This document shows, one piece after another, positions 9,731 to 21,977 of a DNA stretch of 64,000 bases. Source of the stretch: Escallonia rubra (lineage: Eukaryota > Streptophyta > Magnoliopsida > Escalloniales > Escalloniaceae); NCBI GenBank assembly GCA_033065855.1, contig JAVXUO010000086.1, forward strand, positions 496,001-560,000, given 5' to 3'. Both the position numbers and the translations under genes were made by a program. A model generated the notes under the pieces. That model worked only from the letters and a program-made list of their open reading frames with translations. It did no database searches and had not been told where the DNA came from. Position 1 is the stretch's first letter; every line of letters starts with the position of its first letter.

Positions 9731-12396
9731 TTACTCCTTACAAGCTGGATTAGCTGCAAGGCTTTGTAACCAAAATGCATCTGATGCGACTGCTTCATCG
9801 TTCTGGTTTCGATGCCACGTCCACTGTGCATGGGTTGCATTCACCACCTCTAGCATGCCATGCCCAAAACTCGCCTCCCTGAAGACCGAAATTTTTGGCT
9901 GGGGTGATATGTACCTGCATATAATTTATGGTCTTTCAACGATCAAAATCCAAAGAAAGGCGAAAAACTGGTGCAAATAATGAACTCACTTGCTGGCAAG
10001 GCCTTCGCGGTTTCCACCATCTCCAATGGTGATATGCACTGGACCGCAGTCGTTAGCTTGTTCATTGTAAACGCGAGTCTAAGAGAGGGACATAGAGAGA
10101 ATGTTAATGCATCCTCCAATTGTTTACAATTGAGTGATTTCACTATAGCTAGATGCACTATGGAATTGAACCTTATTAGTTTCTTCTCAACTAATGTTAT
10201 ATTCATCCAAATATTGACTGAAAATTGTAGCTATTGATGGGAAAAGGGAAAAGGGAAAAGAAGCTTACAAAGCGCTCGTAAGCATGTACATGCCCTGCAA
10301 AAACAACATCAACACGAGATCCATAGAGCAACCCTTCCATGGCTGCCTTCATGTCAATAGATTCAGTCTCCCCTTGGTGAGCAGTATTGGAGTTGTACCA
10401 TGGGGCATGGAGAAGGACGACAAGCCATGGTGTTTTTGTCCTATTGACCTTTCCCAAATCAGACTGAAGCCACTCGTACTGTTCGGAACCAACTCCAAAA
10501 TCGGTATAAGATCCCAACATGGTTATATGGACACCGGCTACTTCAAAAGAGTAATACGAGTTGGAATTAGAACCACTCTCCTCAAAAGGCATAGGCCATC
10601 TTGCGTTGTAAGACGTAAAGGGCGTGCTGTGCAGCAACGGGATTTTTTCAACCTCGTGGTTGCCTTGCGTCACCATCCAAGGCCGCTGGCTAGAGAGTGG
10701 CTCGACCAACCGGCCAAATGAGTCCCACAGTGGTTGTAAATAATCAGCATATGACAAGTCACCTGGCAGTAGCAACACATCGTAGTTTGACTTTGAAATG
10801 TGCTGAAGGGTCGAACGAGTCCACTCGGTTTGTCCAAGATCGCCTGCATTTTGGAATTTGGCGACCAGTGTTAATGATTGAGCATCCAAATTAAGGCCGG
10901 AGAAGGTCAATCCCAAGTTTGTAAATGTCATAGAGAGTCCCAGTCACGGAAAAATATCAAGCAAAATACCTATGACAGCAAACTTGATTGGAAATTGTGC
11001 TGGAGGAGTTTTGAATCTGAATTGGGGGGACAAATCTAAGCCACAACGGTAGTAATACACCGTGTTAGGCTTCAATGGACCGATGACTACATTGTGTAAT
11101 TGGCCAGACTTGTACAACAGATATTTGTAGGAGGAAGTACTCCCATTTGCTGAAATTCCATTTGCTGCTCCCGCAGATGTACCATATCTTACTGTTGCCA
11201 GAGTTGGATCATCAGTAATCCATGATATTCTCATCTTGTCTTCACCAACCATTGATATATGCACCTGCAAATTCAAGAACGCAGGTTAATTGTAGCTATC
11301 CCTTTGCTAAGTGTCCGTTAGCGTCAAAGTATATATGGCATGTTAAGGAATGCAAAAAACAAAATAAAGTTGTTTCGTCCAACGTTAGACTTTTACTTGA
11401 TAGAAGTTTCTGTATGAAAGGCTTATATTTTGTATCATAAAACATGCATCGTCACATGTATACATCCAAAATCCTAGTTTTTGATGGATGGATCAATGCC
11501 AGTTTAATCAAACACAAACCACGAGTAAACAGTAACATACATACTCCTAAACTTGATCACCCGCTTTATTTGTACAAATTGCTTTCTAAAATTCATACGT
11601 GATCTGCACCAGAGTCTCTTAAGGTAATAACAACATGGATGACAAATCTCTCCATTAATGGTGTTGGCCTAGATTTTATCAACTTATGGGGTACCAAGTT
11701 AGTTTATTAATGCAGTTCAACCTCCCCCAGAATGTAATAAAAGTAAAGAACAGTCCTCCCTAGTTAGTAGCACGGCGCTGAATATGCACTCACGAGGACC
11801 CCAATCTCGTGACTATATTCCCATGGAACATTGAAAAAAAACTGACTTCCTAACCAACTTAAGTAAAAATGTAAGGACAAGAACACTACTAGTTAAAACT
11901 TCTTACCATGCAAGTATTCGTTCCTACACACAGGTTTTGCTAATAGATCCTAGTGTTAAAGAGAGAGATGCTAAAACCCAAGTATTCTATGCAGTTCTCG
12001 TGAACGATTCCACCAAACTCTAAAGGCCGTAAATCCCAAAATCTTTGAATAACATGGAATCCAAAGGAGTTATAAAGCAGTTCACACAGCATGTTCCCTG
12101 CATGATTTTGCAACATGCAGAAACTAATTTACTCAAAAAAACCAAACCCTCAAGTCTCACTTTCCAATGTTGTGGCTACTTGCAGTTCGACAAAATTAGT
12201 AGACCATCAACTTTGATCCCATATGAACAAACAGTGCACTGCATACCTGTTGTGGAGAAGTTGAATCAAGATCATCAGAGAGTGGCACCAAGTGGGACCT
12301 TCGTGCAGGCGGCCGGTCATACGCGCTACTGCAATCAAAGACTCCTGCGAAGGTTAAGGCAATTGCCAATAGCACAGCCAACCCTTCAACAGCCAT
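9731..12396 (-). CDS. PAP: Purple acid phosphatase (five exons, intact, no KDEL)
   Basis: Exons, all with GT..AG borders: 12396-12247, 11264-10970, 10843-10269, 10078-9990, 9914-9731. They sum to 1293 nt (430 aa) with no internal stop. The start at 12396 opens a signal peptide ([20 protein letters not shown]). Exon 2 is the N-terminal beta domain. Exon 3 holds the metallophosphoesterase core with all metal ligand motifs: GDLG, GDLSYAD, GNHE, HAPWY and GHVHAYER. Exons 4 and 5 carry [17 protein letters not shown] and HAQWTWHRN. Family members are secreted Fe-Zn/Fe-Mn phosphomonoesterases that release phosphate from organic esters. Length and exon plan match the ~430-aa plant PAP18/20/22-type group. 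N-glycosylation sequons occur (NGS, NRT, NAT). It ends in PACKE. It is diverged from the two plus-strand copies, so it is an older paralogue. Confidence 0.95.
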
Positions 12397-12444
12397 GAGA
12401 GGAGAGAAAGAAGTGGGGAGAGCGAAAGAGAGGGAGGAAATGAA

Positions 12445-12450
12445 TTTATA
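12445..12450 (-). promoter_or_regulatory. TATA box of the minus-strand PAP gene
   Basis: TATAAA on the minus strand, about 50 nt upstream of the start codon, a plausible core promoter position with a short leader. 12,451-12,680 otherwise shows an AT-rich promoter region with a ~31-bp local duplication (ACTTTATCATCACTAAAATA) next to the MULE insertion. Confidence 0.5.
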
Positions 12451-12680
12451 TGAAGGGCGGAGAGATAATGAAAGGAACTTGTTTCCTTCTGAATAGATTG
12501 TGGATATCAATCTGCATCATTGGCAGTTATATTAAAGGGAAATTTTGTCCTGAACGGCGTTGGAGCAAAACTTCCGCCAAACTATTTATACAGCAACTGA
12601 AAATTCTCTAAAGTTTATTTATGACACTTTATTATCACTAAAATATTATGCCATAACACTTTATCATCACTAAAATATTA

Positions 12681-15600
12681 GGGAAAATTAAGAAATTAGG
12701 GGTTTTGGGGTAAAAACTTTATAGAATGTGGGTTTGTTTTGAAAACTTAAGAAAAAATGGGGCTACTTTTTATAATTTCTAAGCAAGGGAAGAGGTTAAG
12801 AAAAAATGGGTTTTTTCAACTCCTTTAATTTGCTCTATCCAAAGTACCCCTTCCCTATCTTCCCCTCCAAATCACATTTGACACTCTGCATTACATACAT
12901 GCCCCCCCCCCCCCCCCCTCCCCCCTCTGTCCTTTCCACCCCCACCCCATGCGCCACCCTACCCCTACCCACCCACCCACCAACCCCCTCAAGTCCCACA
13001 TTAGATTTACATTACTGTATGGGGCTACTTGGTTGGTCAAATGGCTTCTACCACAATCAGAGCCTTCAAATAATACTTAATTACATTCCCTACATCTATC
13101 TTGAGGATTATAGGAATAAAACACTTTTCTCCTTCAAAGTAAATAATCCATACACAATTCTGGCTTTGCACATTTTCATGATGCTCATAAAAATAATTTA
13201 CTACCAAGCAGATGCAAGTGTATTTTTTAAATGCAACTTCTTGTTGCCCATTTACACATATCAATCGCAAAAAACCTAACTATAAATGCTTAATAATTAA
13301 CAGAGAAACAATATAACATCCAACTCGTTGTCATCTAATAAGTATAAAATCTGAAACTAAACAAAAGACTTAAACAAAAACATGATAGGAAGAAGAAAAG
13401 ACACAGGAATCAAGGTCCATACAACAACATTATTTTGATGTCCAATAGACTAAATGGGAGCAGCATGGCTTCAATGGTGGTTTTTAGCGCTCTGTATTGA
13501 GCTCTAGGCCATCCCCTGATTACGGATTTAGAGTATTCAGCTTTACTTGGACATTGCTAGCTGCATCATAAACCACTCTGGCACCATATTTGTTCAACCA
13601 AGGGCCAACAGGGTATTTGACTAATCAAGTAGCCTTTATTCTATTTGCTTATATTGCTTTTTGTAGCCAAAAAGAACATGGCATCACTCAGATAAAGGAT
13701 ATGCATGGCTGATTTTGAGCAAGTTATTGAACAAGAAACAATGCTAGTTTAGGTACTTAGACACTTGATGACATTTAGTGTATCTTGCTTATGGTAGCTA
13801 AAAAATTATTATTAATCGTGTGCTATGATTTAGTTATTTCGTTTCTTGACATCTTTCTTACTTTGTAACATATGTTAATCCTGATAATGATGAGGATGAT
13901 TTTAAATTGGAATGAAAGGGAACATGACTAAGAGAAGTGATCAGGCTGCAATGCCTATGTTCTATTTAGACTTCCAAGTGGTGCTTGTGAGGTTGGTAGT
14001 TTGATGAGTTAAATAACCATTATCACGTTGCACCTAGAGACCGACAGTATTCAAGAACAAATGGAGATATGAATGGCTCAAGCCTGACACAAGTCTTTTT
14101 CTGCAAGAATGCAAGTACATATGTGCAAAGATGCTCGTGAGTTTATGCATCTATTCAAGTCGTTTCTAATCTTGCAACTAATAAAATCGAAACGTTGCCT
14201 AAGGGAAGAGCTTATATCAGAGCACAATTGGATGTAGATTTGCCTGGTAAAAACATGGTGCCATTTTGTAATGATGAAAACAGTACTTCCTGCCGCATCC
14301 TATACACGTGGTGCCATTATGGTAGCACGAATTTTAGTACAATTGACAGTCATGCTTGCCCAATTTGCAAATGAAGAGCTTTAAGAACTCCAAAACCACG
14401 TCTTCATTCGCAAATAGGACAAAGTTTCTATTAAATTAGGTGCAAGAGAAGAAACGACTTGAATATTTGCATAAAATGACAAGCATCTTTGCATATCAGG
14501 AGTTGCATTGTTGCAGAAATTGACTTGTGTCAAGCGCACTCTAATATAAGCTATTCTCTTAGGCAAAGTTTCTATTGCATTGGTTGTAAGAGAATAAATG
14601 ACTTGATTATCTGCAAAAATGGACAAACACTTTCACATAACCATACTTGTAGTCTTGCAGAAAATGACTTGTATCAAAGTAAACCATGTTTATACCCTAT
14701 ATGTTTAATAACAAGCGCGCTGCATTTTGTGTTTGTTGTCCTACGGGAGAATCAACTTCCTAAGAAAATTTGGACCGATGATGTGACTACTAAACTTGAT
14801 CGAATGTCGATTGGCCTGATGTCACTGAAGAGGAGGGCGTAAACTTTAATATAGCTCCAGTGGAGCTGCGATTAGAAAAAAGTACGTTACAGATTAAAGG
14901 GTGTCTAAAGCATAAAGAAATGAACACACAAACACGCCTTAAGCTAGCTTGGAATTGGCCCATCGTGTGGAAATGTGTGATTATATGGTCCCTTTTCCTT
15001 ACTAAACTACGGAACAACCTTGCCTAGGTTCACATTTAGTGGGAGAATGACAAAGAAAAGGCATACTGAAACAACCTTATATTCATATGATGCTTCGCTT
15101 GCTATCAGGTAATGTGTAACGACTGTCAAAAAGAGAAACAAGAACTTCTGGAACACTTGTTATCAAAGCATGCAGATTCTGATCTTCCCACTTTAGCCCA
15201 CGTGAGTTACAGATGAATCCAAGTTCTGTGCATGGGTACCATAAAGAGTTGCCCATGTATAATGAGACAAATTAAAAGAACATAATCTTGAACTCAGGTA
15301 GTTCATCACGTCACTAATAGATTTTGTGTTTGGATGAAGGAAACGCTATTCATTTGGGGTGACAAAGACAATGTCTTCCCTCTGCCACTAGCATATCAGT
15401 TGCAGCGGTATGGTAATGTAAATCTAACGTGGGACTTGGGGGGATTGGTGGGTGGGTGGGTCCCAATGTGGCGTGTGGGGTGGGGTGGGGGTGGGAAGGA
15501 CAAGGGGTGGGGGGCGGCATGTATGTAATGCAGAGTGTCAAATGTGATTTGGAGGGGAAGATGGGGGAGGGTACTTTGGGTAGAGCAAATTAAAGGAGTT

Positions 15601-15736
15601 GAAAAAACCCATTTTTTCTTAACCTGTACCCTTGTTCAGAAATTATAAAAAGTAGCCCCATTTTTCTTTAGTTTTCAAAACAAACCCACCTTTTATAAAA
15701 AATTTACCCCAAAACCCCTCATTTCCTAATTTTCTA
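12681..15736. mobile_element. Non-autonomous MULE with ~340 bp terminal inverted repeats
   Basis: The 9-bp sequence AAAATATTA flanks both ends (12672-12680 and 15737-15745). The ends are inverted: left GGGAAAATTAAGAAATTAGG, right read inward TAGAAAATTAGGAAATGAGG. Similarity continues inward for about 340 bp (to ~13,022 on the left and ~15,404 on the right), including the GGGGTTTTGGGG, AAATGGGGCTAC and poly-C/poly-G stretches. Long TIRs with a 9-bp duplication are typical of Mutator-like elements. The 2.4-kb interior has no transposase but a fragment of a host-type gene at its right edge and degenerate ~130-bp repeats around 14,400-14,700. Its left end lies about 285 bp upstream of the PAP start, so it sits in that gene's promoter region. 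Confidence 0.85.
15331..15414 (+). pseudogene. Captured alpha/beta-hydrolase exon fragment
   Basis: Reads KETLFIWGDKDNVFPL and then LAYQLQRYG, the conserved segment of plant alpha/beta hydrolases around the acid residue (consensus ETLIIWGDxDxxFPLELAxxLKRH). The similarity stops where the MULE inverted repeat begins, so this is a gene fragment trapped inside the element (Pack-MULE type). Only about 27 codons are clear; the serine and histidine parts of the catalytic triad are absent. A second stretch, 14,745-14,840 (IWTDDVTTKLDRMSIGLMSL), looks protein-like but is unidentified. Confidence 0.7.
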
Positions 15737-15847
15737 AAAATATTATGCCATTCGTTCCATTGAATATTTTTGCGCAGTTGACTTATAGTGCATCAAGATA
15801 TAATTACTGATATCTTAATCATTATGTTTACCATACTTTGACTTGCA

Positions 15848-15849
<2 letters not shown>

Positions 15850-15925
<76 letters not shown>
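15850..15925. repeat. (TA)n microsatellite at the left edge of the large MULE
   Basis: About 38 TA dinucleotides directly abut the left terminus of the 9.8-kb element. The matching (TA)n on the right lies at 25,752-25,811. Confidence 0.95.
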
Positions 15926-15927
<2 letters not shown>

Positions 15928-16346
15928 AGCTGATCCGTTGAAAGCGCTAGCAAAATGCGCGATCTGGCCGTCCATCCTCAAAGGATGGATGGCCCAGATC
16001 TTTTTTTTCAAAAGCTGTCAGTCGTCTGCGACACTATGTCGCGGACAGTATTTTTTTCCATTTTGCCCCTCCTCCCATGTCCGCTACACTGTGCGGCGGA
16101 CGACTTTCTTGTCCTGACACGTGTCAGGAAAAAGACATCCGCTACATAGTGTAGCGGACTACTTTTCGACTGACAGATGTCAGGAAATGTCCCGTCAGTT
16201 CTTTACCCCCATGACGGTTACCTTGTCCTTATCTGTCACGTCAACAGTGTCCGCTACACAGTGTGGCGGACTGTTATTATTAAAACATTGTCCACGATAT
16301 AGTGAAGCGGACGTTATAAACTGTCCGCTGCATTATGTGGCGGACA
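15926..16346. repeat. Left terminal/subterminal region of the large MULE
   Basis: The terminal inverted repeat is followed by a hairpin-forming segment (GATCTGGCCGTCCATCC..GGATGGATGGCCCAGATC, 15,962-16,001). Six palindromes of the CCGCTACACAGTGTAGCGG family follow, starting at about 16,024, 16,080, 16,138, 16,249, 16,291 and 16,323. The order and spacing of the first ones mirror the right end. Confidence 0.85.
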
Positions 16347-16838
16347 GTTAATATATATTAAAAAAAACCCTAACTACGAAACTCTTATCTATTCTTTCTA
16401 CTCACAAATTTTCCCAATGGCGTTGGCAAGCAGATCTGTGCAATTTTTTCTTAAGAACACCTTTAATACCATAATAAATCACGTAAGTTCACAAAATCAA
16501 TCATTTACATGTTTGTAATCTATAGTTGTGATGAATATTGCGTTTTATGCGGACTTTTGATTATGCATTGAGCATGTGCTAGCGATGAGAATTTATATAC
16601 ATATATATGTATGTATTTGTTCATGTGGCATTTGTAAAATCCAATTCTGTGTATGTATATATATCTATTATACATATGAGTATATGCTAACATTGTATGT
16701 ATTATGCATGTGCTTGCGTTATATGTATTATGCATGTGCTTGCCTTATATGTATTATGCATGTGCTAGCGTCGTATTTTTGCGAGCGATTATCAAAATCC
16801 AAACTGAGAAGGTTTTTCCATAATTTCAGTTGCAAAAA

Positions 16839-19800
16839 ATGGAATTTAACCCTAGACCAGAAGATCCATCCGTGTTATACGACCAAGCCAACCATATCAG
16901 TACGCTCATATGGGATGGTGGAGTAAGATACTTAGCGAATAAACTTTCTTATTCCCGCAAATATTGTATACTTTTGCTTTGCTTAGATTGTATTTATTAA
17001 TTCGTAGGAAAGAGCACTTCTCAACACAGTAGAAGTATCCAATGAGTTCACAGCATGAAAATTGAACAAGTCCTAGAAAAGGATACTGCGTGGAATTGGG
17101 TTTGGGATTTTCACGCATGGGCAGATCTTTCAACACCTTGACCGGCACTTAATAGGTGCCCATTTTGAAAGGTGGAGAAGTGAAACGAATGCGTTTCACT
17201 TCCCTCTTGGAGAGATGACAATTACCCTAGAAGATGTAGGGTTCATCTTAGGGTTACCGGTGACAGGGCGGCCGGTAATAGCTCCTTCGTCGGAAGCAAC
17301 GAATAACAGAACCGCTAGGGACTTCTTCACTTCGATACCCCAGGAACAATTTAGCAGTGGTGGTATAAAGTTGAAGTGGTTGGTAGATACCTACAAGGTT
17401 TTTCCGGAAAACTGTACGGCCGAGATGCTTGTGCTGTACACACAAGCCTTCCTCTTGTGGGTGATGGGGGCAATTTTATTCCCAACGACGTCGAAGAACA
17501 CGGTCAGTGTGAAATATTTACCATTGTTGGGTAACCTGCGGGAGGTTGGGGATTATGCCTGGGGTGCAGCGGTTTTTTCGTATCTGTACCGAGCATTGCA
17601 CAAGGCAACGAGGCCCGACTCCAAAGCCATATGTGCATGTCTCTCGCTATTGCAGGTATATCATATAAATCCTAATTTTGTTATTGTTTTTTTTTTTGTT
17701 GAATTGACAATATAAATATAATTTCCCATGTTCTCAGGTGTGGTCTTATGAACACCTTGCTACCGGTGCACCAAAGCGTAGGGATGGAGCCGATAAAGTG
17801 TGGCCTCGGTTGTGTGCTTGGGAGTATAGCCGGAAGGACAGCCACTACCAGAGGAGAGTCGATCCCCATCACAACATTACGTACTCTCGAGGGGAGTTCG
17901 ACCGTCTATCTCCGGGCCAAATGCGTTAGGCACCTTACAGCCGTTTGGAGCGACGGGTGGGAGAGTTGTTCGACTTCCCGCTCTCTGGGTTGCAGCCCAC
18001 ACCCTTGATAAACTTTGAGTTCGCAGAGTGGCAGCTGCCAGACCGAGCAATGTGCCATTTTGAGTGCCTGTAGGGGTTTCTAGCCGATGCCTCAGATATG
18101 AGGGTTAACATGAACCCACCGGGTGTCGGCCGGTTTGGCAAGGCCAATGCGCACAAATTGTGCACGGCCGAAATAGAGCTTTGGAGTTCTTGGCAGGACA
18201 TACTGACGGCCATCGTCTCGGAGCCTGACCCCGTTATCAGCATCGAATAGTACACTGAGTGGTACTACCGCATCACGCGGAGGAGAGTAGCCCCAGTAAG
18301 GTTTGAACGCGAGGAGAAGTACCACCCTAGGGGTCAGATCGATGAGCATATGGCATACAATCTCGTAAGTTGTCCAACAAGTGTTCATAATTGAATTTGA
18401 TGATTATAAATGTCTGATTGAAGTTACTTATTTGTTATTTCTTTGGATGTAGGTTAATGCCTCCCTTGCATTCTTCCAGAAGTTGAGTGAGCAGAAGGAT
18501 CTGGTGAGCGCAATGGGCGAGGATCTTCGCCAATAGGTTGCTGCATTGGCTTTAGGCTGCGGGAATTTTTTGCGCCAGGCATCGGGACAATCTTCGGTCG
18601 TCAGCCCGGGAATGGGTTATACGGGCGTCAGCGATGGATACGGTGATCCCTCGGGACAAGCTTCAGGGGTGATCCAGGGAGTTGGTGGTCCCTCTATAGC
18701 AGGGATGTGACATGCTCAAGCGTCGTGGGACGATTGCAGTGTCCCCTCCTTTAATTTGTTTCCGGAACCCCAACCTCTCTCTCAGAGTCAAGTCGCGCAA
18801 GACTGGCCTTTTAGAAACTACGGTTTCTCTAAGGCACTGCCCATTGTCCCGTGGGCGGGACCACTTGGCACCCCCGGAAGGCAATATCCCCGGAGGGCAA
18901 TATCAGCCGGCGGAAAAAATGGCCGAAGAGCAATATCAGCCGGCCGAGCCCCCCGAAGGACATTACCAGCCGGCCGAACCTCCCGAAAGGCAATATCAAC
19001 CGGCCAGAACCAGGAATTGGAGGCCAATATCCCCTGCTCGAGCCCCCGGAGGACGAAAATATTTTCCGGTTGACCCACCCGAAGGAGGGCAATATCCCCC
19101 GGTCAACCCCCGAGGACAGTATTGCAAAGGGCATCCAGCCAGGCCCTTAAAGCCGCATAAATGCGAGCTAATCCGAGCCCGTTATTTTAGCAAGCCCTCC
19201 CGAGACAAAGCGTCGTATGACGTGGATCACCTGGAGGGCTTGGATTACAATTGCTCGTGGTCAGAAATGGCCTCGCTGGCTCCGGGAGCTTGGTTAGACA
19301 ACGGTGTCATCTCGCACTACGTGCATATTCTGAGGTAGAGGGGTCGGGAGCAGCCAGTCCACCGTCCGCACATTTTTATATCTTGGATGCTTATTTTCAT
19401 GGCATCCTAGTACAAGACTGGCACGAATAGGTCGCTGCAAGGGGGACAAGAACCCTGACCCAGTGGAAACCATCCGCTGACCTGCAGGCATATCCTGCTA
19501 GGGATAGTCCAATGAGCGCAAGTGTTGCCGACGTGTTTCTAATCCCATTTTTAGGGAATCACCACTGGTACTTGGTTTGCTATGAACCAGTAGAGAATGT
19601 CGTATCAGTTTTCGACAGTCTCCACGGTGATACCCCCGAGATGCCTGTGCTTCGTATATACAAAGGCCTAGGCCAGTTGGATGCCATGGTAAGATCCTGT
19701 TTAATTCTTATTGTAACTTGCATATTGTAAAACTGATTAATGTTTATTCTGTTTGCTATGTTTAATGTTTAATGCTTATTATGTTTCTCGCAGAATCTAT

Positions 19801-20105
19801 TTTCTGCGTTGGTCAATTCTTGGCGTGACGAGAGAATACTGGCCAGGCCAAAGCTTCATTTCCGATTGAAGAAGATGAGGCCCAAGCAACATAATTCCTC
19901 GGACTGCGGCGTCTTTGTCTGCATGTACATGGATTACATTTGTCGGTCTGAGAGCCTCGAAAAGACCATCTGGAGCCGAGAATGCATACAAGGCTTTAGG
20001 TATATGATAGCTTGGCAAATGATGAAAGGCCGGCCTAGAGCTATTAGGTTTACTGAAAATTCGTGTAATGACGAGAATCGCGCAGGAGATGAGGGCCCCA
20101 ATTGA
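16839..20105 (+). pseudogene. Plant mobile domain - ULP1 cysteine protease gene of the MULE, decayed
   Basis: Inferred exons: 16839-16922, 17008-17655, 17738-18364, 18453-19688, 19794-20105; junctions are GT..AG and in phase through exon 3. Exon 1 reads EDPSVLYDQANHISTLIWDG and exon 2 HFERWRSETNAFHFPLGEMT, ITLEDVGFILGLPVTGRPV, which is the plant mobile domain (PF10536). Exon 3 ends with YTEWYYRITRR. Exon 4 has a Gln/Pro/Glu repeat linker (QYQPAEPPEG-like) and the start of a C48 protease (PGAWLDNGVISHYV, HWYLVCYEP, VFDSL). Exon 5 has KQHNSSDCGVFVCMY with the Gln and catalytic Cys. His, Asp, Gln and Cys of the ULP1 site are all visible. At least nine in-frame stops (for example 17,056, 17,074, 17,927) and frameshifts near 18,870 and 19,378 inactivate it. 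The likely role of ULP1 proteins is SUMO/ubiquitin-like deconjugation; its role in transposition is unknown. Confidence 0.85.
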
Positions 20106-20485
20106 CATTGTAACATTATATTCATTTTTTTAATAAACATTTATTATCTTTATGAAAGTTGTTCTTCATTCATCAGGTTTGAATTGATTTATGTTGACAT
20201 CAGTTGATTGGTGTTGAATGCGATTGATTTGACTGACCGATTTGTGTTGAAATCAGTTGAGTGTTTGATTTGTGTTGAGATAGCATTGGCATTTTGGCTG
20301 ATTAGTGATTTGCTTTGAATGGTGGGAAACAAAGTGTGGGTAAGTGTTGGAGCTTTACGATTGCGCAGGGCCAAAAAAGTTCTAAGTGTTGGAGTCTTAG
20401 ATTGTAGTTGACATTTGATTTGGGTTTGAATTTACGAATGGTGGGAAACAAAATTGTGGGAAAGTTCTACAAAATATTTCTGCTG
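20106..20485. other. 3' flank of the PMD-ULP1 gene
   Basis: Contains repeated TTGATTTGTGTTGA-type segments (20,180-20,280) and a GGTGGGAAACAAA duplication (20,318 and 20,439). No gene seen. Confidence 0.5.
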
Positions 20486-21202
20486 CACCGTCCGCTACAC
20501 AGTGTAGACGACGTATAGGGAACAAAAAATTTCTAAGTGTTGGAGATCAAAGTTTCTGTTGCGCCGTCCGCTATATAGTGTAGCGGATGTATAGGGAACA
20601 AAAAAATTTTGAAGTGTTGGAGATGAAAGTTTTTGCTGTGCCGTTCGCTATACATTGTTGCGGACGTGTAGAGAACAAAAAGTTTTCTAAGTTTTGGGAT
20701 CCAGAGTTTCTGCTGCTCCGTCCGCTACACAGTGTAGCGGACGTATAGGGAACAAAAATTTTCTAAGTGTTGGAAATGAAAGTTTATGCTGCACCGTCGG
20801 CCACACAGTGTAGCAGACGTATAGGGAACAAAAAATTTTCTAAGTGTTAGAGATCAAAGTTTCTGCTGCGCCATCCGCTACACAGTGTAGCGAACGTGTA
20901 GAGAACAAAAAGTTTTCCAAGTGTTGGGATCCAGAGCTTCTGTTGCGCCGTCCGCTACACAGTGTAGCGGACGTGTAGAGAACAAAAAGTTTTCCAAGTA
21001 TTGGGATCCAGAGTTTCTGCTGCGCCGCCCGCTACACAGTGTAGCGGACGTACATGAAACAAAGTTTTTTTTAAGTGTTGGAGATCAGACTTTCTACTGC
21101 ACCGTCCGTTATACAGTGTAGCGGACGTACAGGAAATAAATTTTTTTAAGTGTTGGAGATCAGACGTTCTGCAGCGCCGTCCACTAGACATTGTAGCGGA
21201 CG
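20486..21202. repeat. Tandem array of a ~77 bp unit with a palindrome (10 copies)
   Basis: Ten palindromes of the form CCGCTACACAGTGTAGCGG spaced 75-78 bp apart from 20,490 to 21,201. Each is followed by GGGAACAAAAA, TTTTCTAAGTGTTGGAGATC and TTTCTGCTGCGCCGT. The array lies just downstream of the ULP1 stop and downstream of the B3 gene, so it separates the convergent genes. Confidence 0.95.
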
Positions 21203-21406
21203 TCGATAATTCTGGTTTATGAAATTGGCGAGGGAATAAATGTTTTAGCGGTGGAATCAACAATCTCAATATCTCAACTCAAATGTACGATTAACAATAA
21301 AAAATCATCGATTAACAATCACAATTCTCAAATGCACAATTAAGAACCTAAAATTCGAAAAAATAATGAACAGTAGCATAAAATTGTTCATAACTTGATT
21401 TCGGGT

Positions 21407-21977
21407 TCAACATTGGGGGAATGTTTTTTCACAAGTGCTCCGATCCAACACCGTCACTTGAAAATTCCAGTTCCCCGTGTGTTCAAAGATTAGAAAGTCC
21501 CCGAGATGGAGGTCATGATGCTGCACGAATTCGTTCGAACCCTCTGTGAAACAAATTTGATCTTGGCCGCGCTTATTCTTGATTCTAACATGCCATGACC
21601 CCTTGCGGCTGGTTAAAGTTGAATCGAAATAAAGTGTGGCACGTCTTGCGCAAAATGCTATCGGTATGTCCTAACATATTCATAATACAAAAAATAGGTA
21701 AGTTTTTAAGCAAAGATAAAACTTTTAACACACACGAAAACACAGAGAAAGAGGGATGGCCTACCATCTCTGTATCAAAACCAGGCATCATGACCTTGAA
21801 GAAGTGTCTGCCTACAAGGTGCATGTTGCCTACAAATTCACTGCTCGACGAATCAAAAGCCGTCAGGACGGATCTGTCACCGGAGGTGGCACCGCGTCGG
21901 GGGGAGGACGGAGATGTCGCTGGAGGTGCCGTGGCGTTGAGGGGAGGACGGGGTTGTCGCCGGAGGTGGCGCGGCAT
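21407..21977 (-). CDS. B3-domain protein carried by the MULE (two exons, open frame)
   Basis: Exon 1 ends at 21,765 and exon 2 spans 21,670-21,407, joined by a GT..AG intron in phase 0. Exon 1 includes GRHFFKVMMPGFDTEM and exon 2 starts DIPIAFCARRATLYF, then KGSWHVRIKNKRG, FVQHHDLHLGDFLIFEHTG and WNFQVTVLD. This is a complete plant B3 DNA-binding domain, nearest in style to REM proteins. The start may be ATG 21,824 (107 aa, almost only the domain) or the upstream in-frame ATG 21,977 (158 aa with a Pro/Ser-rich leader encoded by a GC-rich repeat); the shorter is more typical. There is no stop or frameshift, unlike the two larger genes of the element. It lies between the two palindrome arrays, codirectional with the transposase. 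It could be captured host DNA or a standing component of the element; it may bind the repeats, which is inference only. Confidence 0.75.

Noticed and set aside
18818-19134. Overlapping minus-strand ORFs in the PMD-ULP1 linker
   Set aside because: Shadows of the Gln/Pro/Glu repeat in the plus-strand gene.
20486-21202. CRISPR-like regular array
   Set aside because: The spacers are themselves repeated (a ~77-bp tandem unit) and the context is a plant MULE, so it is a minisatellite with a palindrome and not CRISPR.
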